Part shown: positions 17,479 to 24,947 of the stretch, piece after piece
How the letters are laid out: each line of letters opens with the position of its first letter
Numbering within the stretch: position 1 is the first letter of the stretch
NCBI GenBank assembly: GCA_001784555.1
Contig: MFRM01000022.1
Coordinates: forward strand, 16,085 to 50,738
DNA: 34,654 bases
Source: Candidatus Melainabacteria bacterium RIFCSPHIGHO2_02_FULL_34_12
GTDB taxonomy: Bacteria > Cyanobacteriota > Vampirovibrionia > 2-02-FULL-35-15
Direction: 5' to 3'
The notes under the pieces: generated by a model
What the model was told of the DNA's origin: nothing
What the model saw: only the letters and a program-made list of their open reading frames with translations
The model's database searches: none
Translations under genes and position numbers: made by a program

Positions 17479-18468
17479 TTATCTCGTGCCTTGATTAGCA
17501 AAAATAGAATTACGTTCAAAATTTAATGCTTCTTTTATTTGATATGTTTTCTTGCCTTGTGATTCAAAATAAGTTCTCATCACAAGATCTGCAAGAAGTC
17601 CAATTAGTAAAAGCTGTACACTTACAATTACAAAAACAGCTGAAAATATTAAAAGTGGCGTACCATCCAGATCTATATTTCTAAATATCTTCAAATATAA
17701 GGACCAGGCAGCAAGAATAATTGAAAGACCAAAACACATTGAGGCAAATCCACCAAAGAAATAAATAGGTTTAGTAGAATAATCTGACAGAAATTTTAAA
17801 ACAATAAGATCAAGAATTACTTTATATGTTCTGCTTAAACCATATTTTGACTTTCCGAAAACTCTGGGACGGTGATTAACCTCAATTTCAGCAACTTTAG
17901 CACCATTCCATGAAGCACAGATAGGCAAAAATCTATGTAATTCACCGTATAATCTAACTCCTTCTAGAACATCTTTTTTATAGGCTTTTAAAGAACATCC
18001 ATAATCATGGAGCTTAATACCTGAAATAAAGGAAATGATTTTATTCGCAATCATGGAAGGAATCTTCCGATCAAGCATCCTGTCCTGCCTATTTTTTCTC
18101 CAGCCACTTACCAAATCATATCCTTCAGAAATTAAATTTAAAAGTTTGGGGATTTCGCTTGGATCATTTTGCAGGTCAGCATCAAGCGGAACAATAACAT
18201 CACCTGTTGAATGGTCTATAGCAGCAAGTAGTGCGGCACTTTGTCCATAATTTCTTCTAAGCCTGAAGACTTTATAATTTGGATTCTTCATAGCTGCATC
18301 TTTTAAGATGTTAAATGAATTATCTGAGCTGCCATCATCCACAAAAATTATTTCATAATTATATTGAAAATTTTTCAGGAAATAATCCAACTCATCCAGA
18401 AGCACTTTAAGACTGGTTTCTTCATTGTATGCAGGTATTATTATTGAAACTTTTTGTATTTTATTCAT
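17479..18468 (-). CDS. GT2 glycosyltransferase, polyprenyl-phosphate type (GtrB/ArnC/DPM1-like)
   Basis: 329 aa. Probably transfers a sugar from a nucleotide donor to a polyprenyl phosphate at the cytoplasmic membrane, supplying cell-surface glycans. The N-terminal GT-A domain shows VSIIIPAYNEE, IIFVDDGSSDNS and the DxD-type DADLQNDPSEIP. Next come DYGCSLKAYKKDVL and the characteristic RVFGKSKYGLSRTYK. Two C-terminal membrane segments (about 235-262 and 270-295) place it in the GtrB/DPM1-like group with a membrane anchor. The sugar cannot be told from the sequence. It stands alone, with 154 bp upstream and 212 bp downstream without genes. Confidence 0.88.
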   Translation of the reverse strand: MNKIQKVSIIIPAYNEETSLKVLLDELDYFLKNFQYNYEIIFVDDGSSDNSFNILKDAAMKNPNYKVFRLRRNYGQSAALLAAIDHSTGDVIVPLDADLQNDPSEIPKLLNLISEGYDLVSGWRKNRQDRMLDRKIPSMIANKIISFISGIKLHDYGCSLKAYKKDVLEGVRLYGELHRFLPICASWNGAKVAEIEVNHRPRVFGKSKYGLSRTYKVILDLIVLKFLSDYSTKPIYFFGGFASMCFGLSIILAAWSLYLKIFRNIDLDGTPLLIFSAVFVIVSVQLLLIGLLADLVMRTYFESQGKKTYQIKEALNFERNSIFANQGTR

Positions 18469-18622
18469 TGTTTTTAATTTTTAATAAGCTTATAAGAAGT
18501 CTATCATTAGTATAAAAATATCGAGGTTGTAATATTTGTTATTTTAAGGTTAAGAGCTTAAATCCTGAGGAATTTTTATAATTAATTAATCACTGACGAC
18601 CGTTAATTAGAACCTTTTAACC

Positions 18623-19105
18623 TTAACCATTTAAGCTTTCTACAACTTCCGGATGGGGCTTAATTTTATGGGTCCTGCAATATTCAAGATATTCTTTTGA
18701 ACAATATTCAAATATTTTTTCAAATCTAAATTCATCTTCCATATCATGTAAATAATCTTTTAATATAGGGGGCAATGATTTAACTGGTGTCGTCTCAAGT
18801 CCTGCTTCTTTTGCCATACAAACTTTTTTTAAACAACTTAAGCTTTTTTTTATATCGCTATGCTTACCTTCCAGTACAAGAGTCATTGCATCTGGTCCAT
18901 ATGAAACTGCTGGTGCAATATTAATGAGTGAAACTTTGTAATTATAAAAATGCGAGGACAAATCCCTTCCCATAAGTTCAACTATCTTTTGGGAAGTAAC
19001 AACCATTGCATGAACAACATTTTCCGAATCTTTTCCTTTATCTTTTTTGTTATTGTTATGTGCTGCCATAACAAATATTATAAGACATAATCGACAGTAA
19101 ATCAT
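18623..19105 (-). CDS. Unknown protein coupled to the CobO-like gene
   Basis: 160 aa if the ATG at 19105 is used, or 148 aa from the second ATG at 19069 (MAAHNNNKKDKGK). The first ATG directly follows the stop codon of the CobO-like gene (TAA then ATG), which favours translational coupling, but residues 1-12 are hydrophobic and the soluble start at Met13 is plausible. I recognise no domain. The visible body is alpha/beta: VVHAMVVTSQKIVELMGRDL, a strand region KVSLINIAPAVSYG, then a helical C-terminus with EFRFEKIFEYCSKEYLEYC. The coupling suggests a partner or accessory role with the CobO-like protein; nothing more can be claimed. Confidence 0.75.
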   Translation of the reverse strand: MIYCRLCLIIFVMAAHNNNKKDKGKDSENVVHAMVVTSQKIVELMGRDLSSHFYNYKVSLINIAPAVSYGPDAMTLVLEGKHSDIKKSLSCLKKVCMAKEAGLETTPVKSLPPILKDYLHDMEDEFRFEKIFEYCSKEYLEYCRTHKIKPHPEVVESLNG

Positions 19106-19741
19106 TTACCATTCAATACCTTTTGTATATCCTTTGTAATGTTTAGAAGCTTTTCCTTCAATTACAGTAGAAGCTAAATCACACAGCCAATCTGGGCATA
19201 AATGTCCTGTAACGATTATCGTAGTATTAGAATGTATATTTTGAAATATAGGTTTAGCAATTTTTTCGGTAACTCTTTGTTCTTTATGATAAAGAAGATC
19301 AGTAAGCTCATCTACACAAATTAAATCATATTCACCCGAGCTTATATCTTTCGTAAGCTGTCTAATGCCTTGATCCAATTTTAACTGATCTTCAAGCGTC
19401 CACCCGTCAGGATCTCCAAAAAACCTAAAACTTTCATCTTCTCTTATTCTGGATGTACCTGCAAAAAAATAATCAAAATAATTTGGGAACTGAGCTTTAA
19501 AAATTTGATAGATTTTTGATTCGCTTGTGGTTTCTGGACATTTTGAAAATAAAATTAATTTTATTTTTAGTCCTGCTCCAAGAGCTCTTAATGCAACACC
19601 ATTTAATGCAGTAGTCTTACCCGGTGCATATCCTAAATATAATCTGAGTTTTTCTTTTTTATGTGGATTATCATGTATAAGATCATCTTTTTTTTCAGAA
19701 TCATTTTGATCTACTAATAAATTGTGATGCTTTGCTGACAT
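19106..19741 (-). CDS. CobA/CobO/BtuR-like corrinoid adenosyltransferase, divergent
   Basis: 211 aa. Family members transfer the adenosyl group of ATP to cob(I)alamin. An N-terminal charged tail (1-30) precedes a P-loop in LYLGYAPGKTTALNGVALRA. The family normally has GNGKGKTT, so three P-loop positions differ here. Further matches are the Walker B-like YDLICVDELTDLLYH, IIVTGHLCPDWLCDLASTVIE in place of the usual TGRgap segment, and the C-terminal KGIEW in place of GIE(F/Y). The fold assignment is good, but the altered P-loop means the reaction may differ. It is directly coupled to an unknown protein downstream. No other cobalamin genes are visible. Confidence 0.8.
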   Translation of the reverse strand: MSAKHHNLLVDQNDSEKKDDLIHDNPHKKEKLRLYLGYAPGKTTALNGVALRALGAGLKIKLILFSKCPETTSESKIYQIFKAQFPNYFDYFFAGTSRIREDESFRFFGDPDGWTLEDQLKLDQGIRQLTKDISSGEYDLICVDELTDLLYHKEQRVTEKIAKPIFQNIHSNTTIIVTGHLCPDWLCDLASTVIEGKASKHYKGYTKGIEW

Positions 19742-19923
19742 ATTTTTAGTCCATCTGATTTGATTTTGGATGATTTTTTAATTGATTATTTTTATAGCGT
19801 ACAAGACATCATATTCTAGCAATTGTTTCATAACCTCCACTATAAGTAGTAATTTCACCTTTCTTTACACGCTATATATGGTATATAAGCATATAGCTTC
19901 TTAACCTAAGATTTAATAGTTTT

Positions 19924-20397
19924 TTATCTATTCTGAAGGAATTCTAGGAGTATTAATCTGGCAGCTTCCTGATCTACAAATCTTTTTATTTCTTTTGATG
20001 ATATGCCACTTTCTTTTAAATTTTCTTCAGCTGCAAAAGAACTTAATTTTTCATCAACTATTTCAACAGGAATATTTACTCTTTCACGTAATTTATTAAC
20101 AAAAGAAGATATTATATCTTCCATTGATACTTTTTTACTTTTCTCTGTTTCTCTGTTTCTCTGCTTCTCTGCTTTTTTTCCTGTGGGCATACACATCGGT
20201 ATGCCTCTACGATAAGGCATTCCTATAATAATCAAATCTACTTCTTTTTCAGAGATTATATTTTTTATATTTAAAAAGACATATTCGTGATTTTTATTTT
20301 CAATAGTTCCATATGGAAAAGCAAATGTTCTAGTAGAATCAGAAACTGCTAATCCTATTCTTTTTGTACCAAAGTCTATAGATAAAATGGCTCCCAT
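19924..20397 (-). CDS. ruvX: RuvX/YqgF Holliday junction resolvase-like protein with an internal insertion
   Basis: 157 aa RNase H-fold protein of the YqgF family, linked to pre-16S rRNA 5' end processing and possibly junction resolution. ILSIDFGTKRIGLAVSD (active-site Asp8), IIIGMPYR, IVDEKLSSF and FVDQEAARLIL are all present. Between MPYR and the helix leading to IVDEKL the protein has about 20 more residues than E. coli YqgF (compared from memory). This extra part (about 63-88) is translated from a REP-like palindrome followed by a 4x8-bp tandem repeat, without frame loss. The conserved residues flank the insertion and are intact. It is the last gene of a run response regulator-trmH-ruvX, 20 bp after trmH. 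Confidence 0.92.
   Translation of the reverse strand: MGAILSIDFGTKRIGLAVSDSTRTFAFPYGTIENKNHEYVFLNIKNIISEKEVDLIIIGMPYRRGIPMCMPTGKKAEKQRNRETEKSKKVSMEDIISSFVNKLRERVNIPVEIVDEKLSSFAAEENLKESGISSKEIKRFVDQEAARLILLEFLQNR
20140..20171. repeat. Octamer tandem repeat inside ruvX
   Basis: Four 8-bp units (tttctctg three times, then cttctctg). Because 8 is not a multiple of 3, each unit is read in a different frame, giving a charged Q-R-N-R-E-T-E-K stretch. It lies 11 bp from the palindrome in the same gene. Confidence 0.8.
20183..20210. repeat. REP-like palindrome inside ruvX, copy 5
   Basis: The right arm cggtatgcctctac matches the family (GTAGAGGCATACCG on the coding strand); the left arm gtgggcatacac is degenerate. 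It is read in frame as R-G-I-P-M-C-M-P within the RuvX insertion. Confidence 0.7.
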
Positions 20398-20417
20398 AAA
20401 TTGTTTATTTGTTTTTT

Positions 20418-21203
20418 TTATTTATTAGATCGCTGACGAAACAACTCCCATAAAATCACATTAACAGAAGAAGCAAGATTTAGAGATTCCAGGTTATTAG
20501 ACACAGGTATTGAAATGTTTTTATCTGAGAAACTTAAAATTTCATCTGAAAGCCCTCTCCCTTCATTTCCAAAAAGAAAAACCATAGGTATTTTATAATC
20601 TATGTCATTAATTCCAAGTACAGCTCCGGTAACTGCAGCAATTACTTTATAACCATGTTTTTTAGTACTTAGTAAAAATTCCTGAGAATCTTCTGCAAAT
20701 AAGACAGGCATCCTGAATACTGCACCAGCACTGCCACGTATTACTTTAGTATTAAAACAATCAACGCTATTTTCTGATAAGACAACTGCACCTGCATCAA
20801 AAGCAAGGGAGGATCTTATTATTGTTCCAAGATTACCAGGATCCTGAATATCCTCCAAGAAAAGAACATTTTTCTTTAGCTGCATAACGTCTGTAAAACT
20901 ATATTCTGGTTTACGAGCAAGAGCTATTATTAAATCATCATTATCAGGTTTATGTTTAGTTGTAAATAATGAAGAAATAAGTTCGTTATTCATAAAAGTT
21001 ATTTTTGAATTCCCGCAATTATAATTTTTTAAGAGTGCTTTATTTGAGCTGCCTATAAAAATCTTTTCGATGGTTAAATTGCTTTTATTTGCTTCTTTAA
21101 AAAGCTTTTTACCTTCAATAAAAATCAATCCATTACTGGATTTTGAAATACTTTTTAATTCTTTATATTCAGGATTTTCCCGGCTTGTAATTTCTAAGTC
21201 CAT
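20418..21203 (-). CDS. TrmH/SpoU-family RNA 2'-O-methyltransferase
   Basis: 261 aa from the ATG at 21203, 7 bp after the response regulator stop; an earlier in-frame ATG at 21245 would overlap that gene by 35 bp. SPOUT fold with an N-terminal substrate-binding domain (about 1-95) and the three knot motifs: LEDIQDPGNLGTIIRSS (motif 1), FLFGNEGRGLSDEI (motif 2) and IPVSNNLESLNLASSVNVIL (motif 3). It uses SAM to methylate the ribose of a tRNA or rRNA nucleotide; the target cannot be told. The best comparison is the RlmB/YsgA-like group. It is in a compact run with the response regulator and ruvX. Confidence 0.92.
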   Translation of the reverse strand: MDLEITSRENPEYKELKSISKSSNGLIFIEGKKLFKEANKSNLTIEKIFIGSSNKALLKNYNCGNSKITFMNNELISSLFTTKHKPDNDDLIIALARKPEYSFTDVMQLKKNVLFLEDIQDPGNLGTIIRSSLAFDAGAVVLSENSVDCFNTKVIRGSAGAVFRMPVLFAEDSQEFLLSTKKHGYKVIAAVTGAVLGINDIDYKIPMVFLFGNEGRGLSDEILSFSDKNISIPVSNNLESLNLASSVNVILWELFRQRSNK

Positions 21204-21210
21204 TGAAATT

Positions 21211-21591
21211 TTAGTTGGTTTTTTGATTTGTAAGGATTTTTTCAATTAAATTAAAAAGTTCAATAGGACTAAATGGTTTTGTAAGAAAGTAATCTGTTCC
21301 TACAGAAATTGCCCAGTCTCTGTCAGCCTGCTGTCCTTTAGCAGTAAGCATAATTATTACAATACCTTTGGTTTTTGGATCATTTTTAAGTCTTTCACAT
21401 ACTTCAAATCCACTTAAACCCGGCATCATTACATCTAAGAGCAAAAGATCAGGCATTTCATTTTGTGCTTTAGTTAAAGCTTCCTGACCATCTGAAGCTT
21501 CTACTAAATCAAAAGATTTGTTTGAACTTAATGTAGCTCTTACAAGTAATCTTAAAGAAGGTTCATCATCTGCGATTAATATTTTAGGCAT
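21211..21591 (-). CDS. Single-domain CheY-like response regulator
   Basis: 126 aa, receiver domain only and no output domain. The acidic pocket is Asp8-Asp9 (ILIADDEP) with phospho-acceptor Asp53 (LLLLDVMMPG), conserved Thr83 (IIMLTAK) and Lys105 (FLTKPFSP). It should receive phosphate from a histidine kinase and act through protein contact. No kinase or chemotaxis gene is nearby. Its grouping with RNA-modification genes gives no hint of the pathway. Upstream, 228 bp without a gene separate it from the divergent GH57-like gene. Confidence 0.95.
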   Translation of the reverse strand: MPKILIADDEPSLRLLVRATLSSNKSFDLVEASDGQEALTKAQNEMPDLLLLDVMMPGLSGFEVCERLKNDPKTKGIVIIMLTAKGQQADRDWAISVGTDYFLTKPFSPIELFNLIEKILTNQKTN

Positions 21592-21819
21592 TTCTCTCTA
21601 GAAGTATTTGTTTTTATTTTTCCTTTTCTAATATCAGTGAATTTGAGTTTTTGAGAAACCCTGTACATCTTATTAAATGTCCTCCTATATAACTACCACA
21701 TAAATTCTTTCTATTAATCATCTATATACATAAGTAAAGGGGTAACTCCAAATTTATTAATATAATACATAAAAATCCAAACTGTAATTATCACTGATTA
21801 AAGCTAAAATACAAGGATA
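21592..21819. other. Divergent promoter region, response regulator / GH57-like gene
   Basis: 228 bp, AT-rich, no gene seen. TAAAAT at 21805-21810 lies 9 nt before the GH57-like ATG and may be its -10 box; a weak aagga lies next to the ATG. Confidence 0.35.
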
Positions 21820-23820
21820 ATGAAGAATAATACTGATTTATTGCTTGGCTTTCACGGACACATTCCAATAGAATCATTAGAAAATACTGCTGAACCAGAA
21901 ATAAGCAAGCACTACTTAAAATTACTTGAACTTCTTGAAACTCATCAAAATATAAAAACCACTCTTCATTTAAGCGGTAACTTAATTACCCATCTCGACA
22001 AAAAACTTTCTGATTTTTCAGGAAGATTGAGAACTCTGTTAGATAAAAGTCAGATTGAGCTTTTTGGTGGCGGAATTTATGAGCCTATTTTTCCATTTAT
22101 CCCAAAAGAGGACAGACAAACACAATTACAATTAATGAACAGGCTTTTAAATCACATTTACGGATATACCCCCTATGGTGCATGGATTCCAGAATTCTCC
22201 TGGGAGCCTTCAATAGCATTAGAGCTGGCTAAATCAAGAATTCAATATACTTGTCTGTCAAAAGAATATTTCATTCGCTCAGGACTTGAAGAAAATGAAT
22301 TATCCGGATATTACCTCACAGAAGAGGAGGGCAGAAAAGTTGCTGTATTTCCCATAACATATAAATTAGATGATTTAATGAAAAATGATTCACCTGAATC
22401 TGCCATAAAATATATTTCAGAAAATACCAATGATTTACATAATAAATTAATTGTTCTTTTTTATAACAGTCTAATTGATGATCCAGAAAAGCTTAAATGG
22501 ATTGAAGGTTTACTTAAATCTTTGTCTAAAGAGACTGGATTATTGCAGACCAAATTATTTAATGAATATTTTCAGACCAATAAACCAAAAGGAAGGATTT
22601 ACCTTCCTGACTTTCAGGATATTAAGTCAAAAAACATGGTCGGATCATGGAAAAATTTCCTTCTGAAATATCCTGAAGCAAATCTACTACACAAGAAAAT
22701 GCTAAGGGTAAGCAAAAAAATAAATTCTGCCAAAGAAGGGAAATCAAGATTTAAAGTAATTAAAGAAATGATAAGCCAGGCTCAGGATTTGCTTTTAAAA
22801 GGTCAGTGCAACAATTCTTACTGGGATGCAAATATTGGTGGGATATATGCACCTCAGAGCCGGCACAACACTTATGCAAATCTTATTAAAGCAGAGAAAC
22901 TTATTGATTCAGCTTCAAGACATGGCAGCAAATGGATTCAAGTTTCAGAAATTGACTATGACTGTGATGGAAATGACGAAATCATCATTGAAACTGAAAC
23001 CCAAAATATTTATTTATCCCCGGCTCTAGGCGGCGCTATTCTTGAACATGATTACAGACCAGCAGATTTTAATTTAACAAATATAGTTTCCAGGAAAAAA
23101 GAACCTTATCATGCATCAAATGGTTCTTCGAATAATTCACCATCATTAACCTATGATTCTTACATTAAAGTAAATTTAATTGATCATTTTCTTCAAAATG
23201 GTTTAAAGCTGAATGATTGTTTGTTAAATAAATTTAATTCTCTTACCGACGAGATATTGCCTCCTTATAATGTTGAAAAGATTAAAGCAAAAGAAGAGAC
23301 ATGCAAAATCACTTTTATACACCCTGTTAAACTCACAAGATTCCCGGATACACCTGAGATTGAACTAAAAAAACAAATAAGCACAAGATCAGGTGAATCA
23401 TCATTGTTTATTGAATATACTCTAATAAATAAAAGCAAAGGGGGAATTGATTTCACTTTCGGAGTAGAATTTAATTTGAGTATTACTCAAAGCCCTAATC
23501 AAGAAAATTATTTTTACCTGGAAGGAAATCAAAAAATAAAGACCTCAAATCCGTATCCTGATTCAGCCGAAGAAATTAAAGATATAAATCAAATATCCAT
23601 GAGAGATAAAACTCATGGTTTTAATTTAACACTTTCATGTAATCTTCCATTTACACTTTATCGTTATCCAATTGAAACCCTGACAATGAATTCTAATAAA
23701 CTTGAAAAAATAAACCAGGGCAATACTTTACTTTTCACCTGGAATATTATATTAGAACCAGAAATCCCTTTAGAAATTAATCTAAATCAAAACATATCAT
23801 CCGAACAAGAAGACTTTTAA
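21820..23820 (+). CDS. Divergent GH57 4-alpha-glucanotransferase-like protein
   Basis: 666 aa, close in length and order to the Thermococcus litoralis GH57 4-alpha-glucanotransferase (659 aa, recalled from memory). An N-terminal (beta/alpha)7 barrel (about 1-300) is followed by a helical bundle with SWKNFLLKYPEANLLHKKML and QCNNSYWDANIGGIYAPQSR, then a C-terminal beta-rich domain (about 365-666). Motif 1 is HGHIP rather than HNHQP, motif 2 is SQIELFGGGIYEP, and the nucleophile Glu is retained as Glu125 in WIPEFSW. The acid/base motif HDDGEKFG is replaced by FYNSLIDDPEK (214-224), and the MSEWSLP region after YLPDFQD is missing. It may be inactive, have altered specificity, or serve in glycogen-type metabolism as a binding protein. 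rsmD follows after 10 bp. Confidence 0.85.
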   Translation: MKNNTDLLLGFHGHIPIESLENTAEPEISKHYLKLLELLETHQNIKTTLHLSGNLITHLDKKLSDFSGRLRTLLDKSQIELFGGGIYEPIFPFIPKEDRQTQLQLMNRLLNHIYGYTPYGAWIPEFSWEPSIALELAKSRIQYTCLSKEYFIRSGLEENELSGYYLTEEEGRKVAVFPITYKLDDLMKNDSPESAIKYISENTNDLHNKLIVLFYNSLIDDPEKLKWIEGLLKSLSKETGLLQTKLFNEYFQTNKPKGRIYLPDFQDIKSKNMVGSWKNFLLKYPEANLLHKKMLRVSKKINSAKEGKSRFKVIKEMISQAQDLLLKGQCNNSYWDANIGGIYAPQSRHNTYANLIKAEKLIDSASRHGSKWIQVSEIDYDCDGNDEIIIETETQNIYLSPALGGAILEHDYRPADFNLTNIVSRKKEPYHASNGSSNNSPSLTYDSYIKVNLIDHFLQNGLKLNDCLLNKFNSLTDEILPPYNVEKIKAKEETCKITFIHPVKLTRFPDTPEIELKKQISTRSGESSLFIEYTLINKSKGGIDFTFGVEFNLSITQSPNQENYFYLEGNQKIKTSNPYPDSAEEIKDINQISMRDKTHGFNLTLSCNLPFTLYRYPIETLTMNSNKLEKINQGNTLLFTWNIILEPEIPLEINLNQNISSEQEDF

Positions 23821-23830
23821 AAAATCATAA

Positions 23831-24376
23831 ATGTATATATTAGGCGGAAAACTTAAAGGCAGAAGGCTTACTAATTGTAAAACAAAAAATATAAGGCCTG
23901 CTATGGCTCTTGTTAGAAAATCCATATTTGATACTCTTCAAGATTTTGTAATCGATGCAAACGTGCTGGATTTATGTGCAGGAACAGGAATTCTAGGGAT
24001 TGAGGCTTTAAGTCGAGGAGCAAAAAAATTAACTGTTATTGACTCTGATAAAACTGCAATAAATTTAATTACTAAAAATCTTATGATTTGCAAATTAAAT
24101 GCAGATGTAATAATGGGAAGCCTGCCCAAAATATTAAACAAAGTTATATCGAAGAATGAAACATATGAACTTATCTTTCTTGATCCCCCTTACGGGCAGG
24201 GTGGCTTTATAGAAAATATGCTTGATGTTATTTCTCAAAGTAATATCCTGGATAAAAATAGTTTAATTCTTATTGAACATGAAGCTAAATGTGAATTTTT
24301 AATTCCGGTTAATTTCAAATTGCACAAACAAAAAAAATATGGAAATACAATAATTAGCTATATAAAATATAAATAA
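23831..24376 (+). CDS. rsmD: 16S rRNA (guanine-966-N2)-methyltransferase RsmD
   Basis: 181 aa, normal length. N-terminal LGGKLKGRRL is the RsmD opening. The SAM-binding motif I is VLDLCAGTGILGIEALSRGA (45-64), and the catalytic N6/N2 methylase motif is LDPPYGQGG with Asp118-Pro-Pro-Tyr121. It methylates G966 of 16S rRNA on the 30S subunit. It starts 10 bp after the GH57-like stop without a Shine-Dalgarno sequence, which suggests coupling or re-initiation. A 50-bp dispersed repeat begins 28 nt after the stop. Confidence 0.95.
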   Translation: MYILGGKLKGRRLTNCKTKNIRPAMALVRKSIFDTLQDFVIDANVLDLCAGTGILGIEALSRGAKKLTVIDSDKTAINLITKNLMICKLNADVIMGSLPKILNKVISKNETYELIFLDPPYGQGGFIENMLDVISQSNILDKNSLILIEHEAKCEFLIPVNFKLHKQKKYGNTIISYIKYK

Positions 24377-24404
24377 TTATTTCCTGTATAGTATTCCTCA
24401 AATG

Positions 24405-24454
24405 TATCGTAACTTATTGAACATTAATTTTAATTAAAGGCGAATAGACCAATT
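24405..24454. repeat. 50-bp dispersed repeat, copy B
   Basis: Matches copy A (8420-8469) at 45 of 50 positions. Here taattttaatt (24425-24435) can pair perfectly with aattaaaatta (24451-24461), enclosing the conserved ggcgaatagacc segment. It lies between rsmD and the HadA-like gene. Confidence 0.8.
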
Positions 24455-24490
24455 AAAATTAAGCCGTCTCATTATTTTGAAGGTTTACTA

Positions 24491-24496
24491 TATAAT
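24491..24496 (+). promoter_or_regulatory. Candidate -10 box of the HadA-like gene
   Basis: TATAAT lies exactly 6 nt before the ATG at 24503. No Shine-Dalgarno sequence is present, which is compatible with a leaderless transcript. No good -35 box was found at 17 nt. Confidence 0.5.
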
Positions 24497-24502
24497 GGAA
24501 TC

Positions 24503-24940
24503 ATGACTGTTGACACTCAATTTATCGGTAAAGAATATGAGCCTATAACCTATGTCATAGGAGAAGAGAAAATAAAAGAATATGCTTATGCAATAGGTGA
24601 TTTAAATGAGCTTTATATTAATCCTGAGTTTGCAAAAAAATCCAAGTATTCATCAATAATTGCACCTCCAATGTTTGTTGTAGTTTTTGCAAAAGGAGCA
24701 ATGGATAAATTATTTTCTGATAAAGAAGTAAATTTAAATATGTCCAGGCTGGTACATGGAGAACAAGAATTTAATTTTCATAAAATAATAAAAGCAGATG
24801 ATACGATAAAAACCATAGGTAAAATAAAAAACATTTATTCAAAGAACAATAATGACTTTGTAGAATTACAAACCGACTCATTTAATCAAAAAAATGAACT
24901 TGTTGTCCAGGGATTATGGACTTTTATTATACGTGGGTAA
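24503..24940 (+). CDS. MaoC-like dehydratase N-terminal-type (HadA-like) hotdog protein
   Basis: 145 aa hotdog-fold protein. The sequence, with ITYVIGEEKIKEYAYAIGDL, the helix INPEFAKKSKYSSIIAPPMF and the late VHGEQEFNFHKIIKADDTIK, resembles the MaoC_dehydrat_N family. HadA of the mycobacterial (3R)-hydroxyacyl-ACP dehydratase is an example of that family. In HadAB enzymes HadA supports substrate binding while HadB has the catalytic Asp/His. A HadB-like gene lies 2.6 kb away on the other strand, so the two could form a heterodimer in fatty acid metabolism; that is an inference. It converges on der with 7 bp between stops. Confidence 0.82.
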   Translation: MTVDTQFIGKEYEPITYVIGEEKIKEYAYAIGDLNELYINPEFAKKSKYSSIIAPPMFVVVFAKGAMDKLFSDKEVNLNMSRLVHGEQEFNFHKIIKADDTIKTIGKIKNIYSKNNNDFVELQTDSFNQKNELVVQGLWTFIIRG

Positions 24941-24947
24941 TTTTTAT

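Noticed and set aside
18544-18626. Inverted repeat ttaaggttaa / ttaaccttaa downstream of the 160-aa gene
   Set aside because: The arms are AT-rich and about 60 bp apart, and the neighbouring sub-repeats are in the wrong order to extend the stem; chance is likely.
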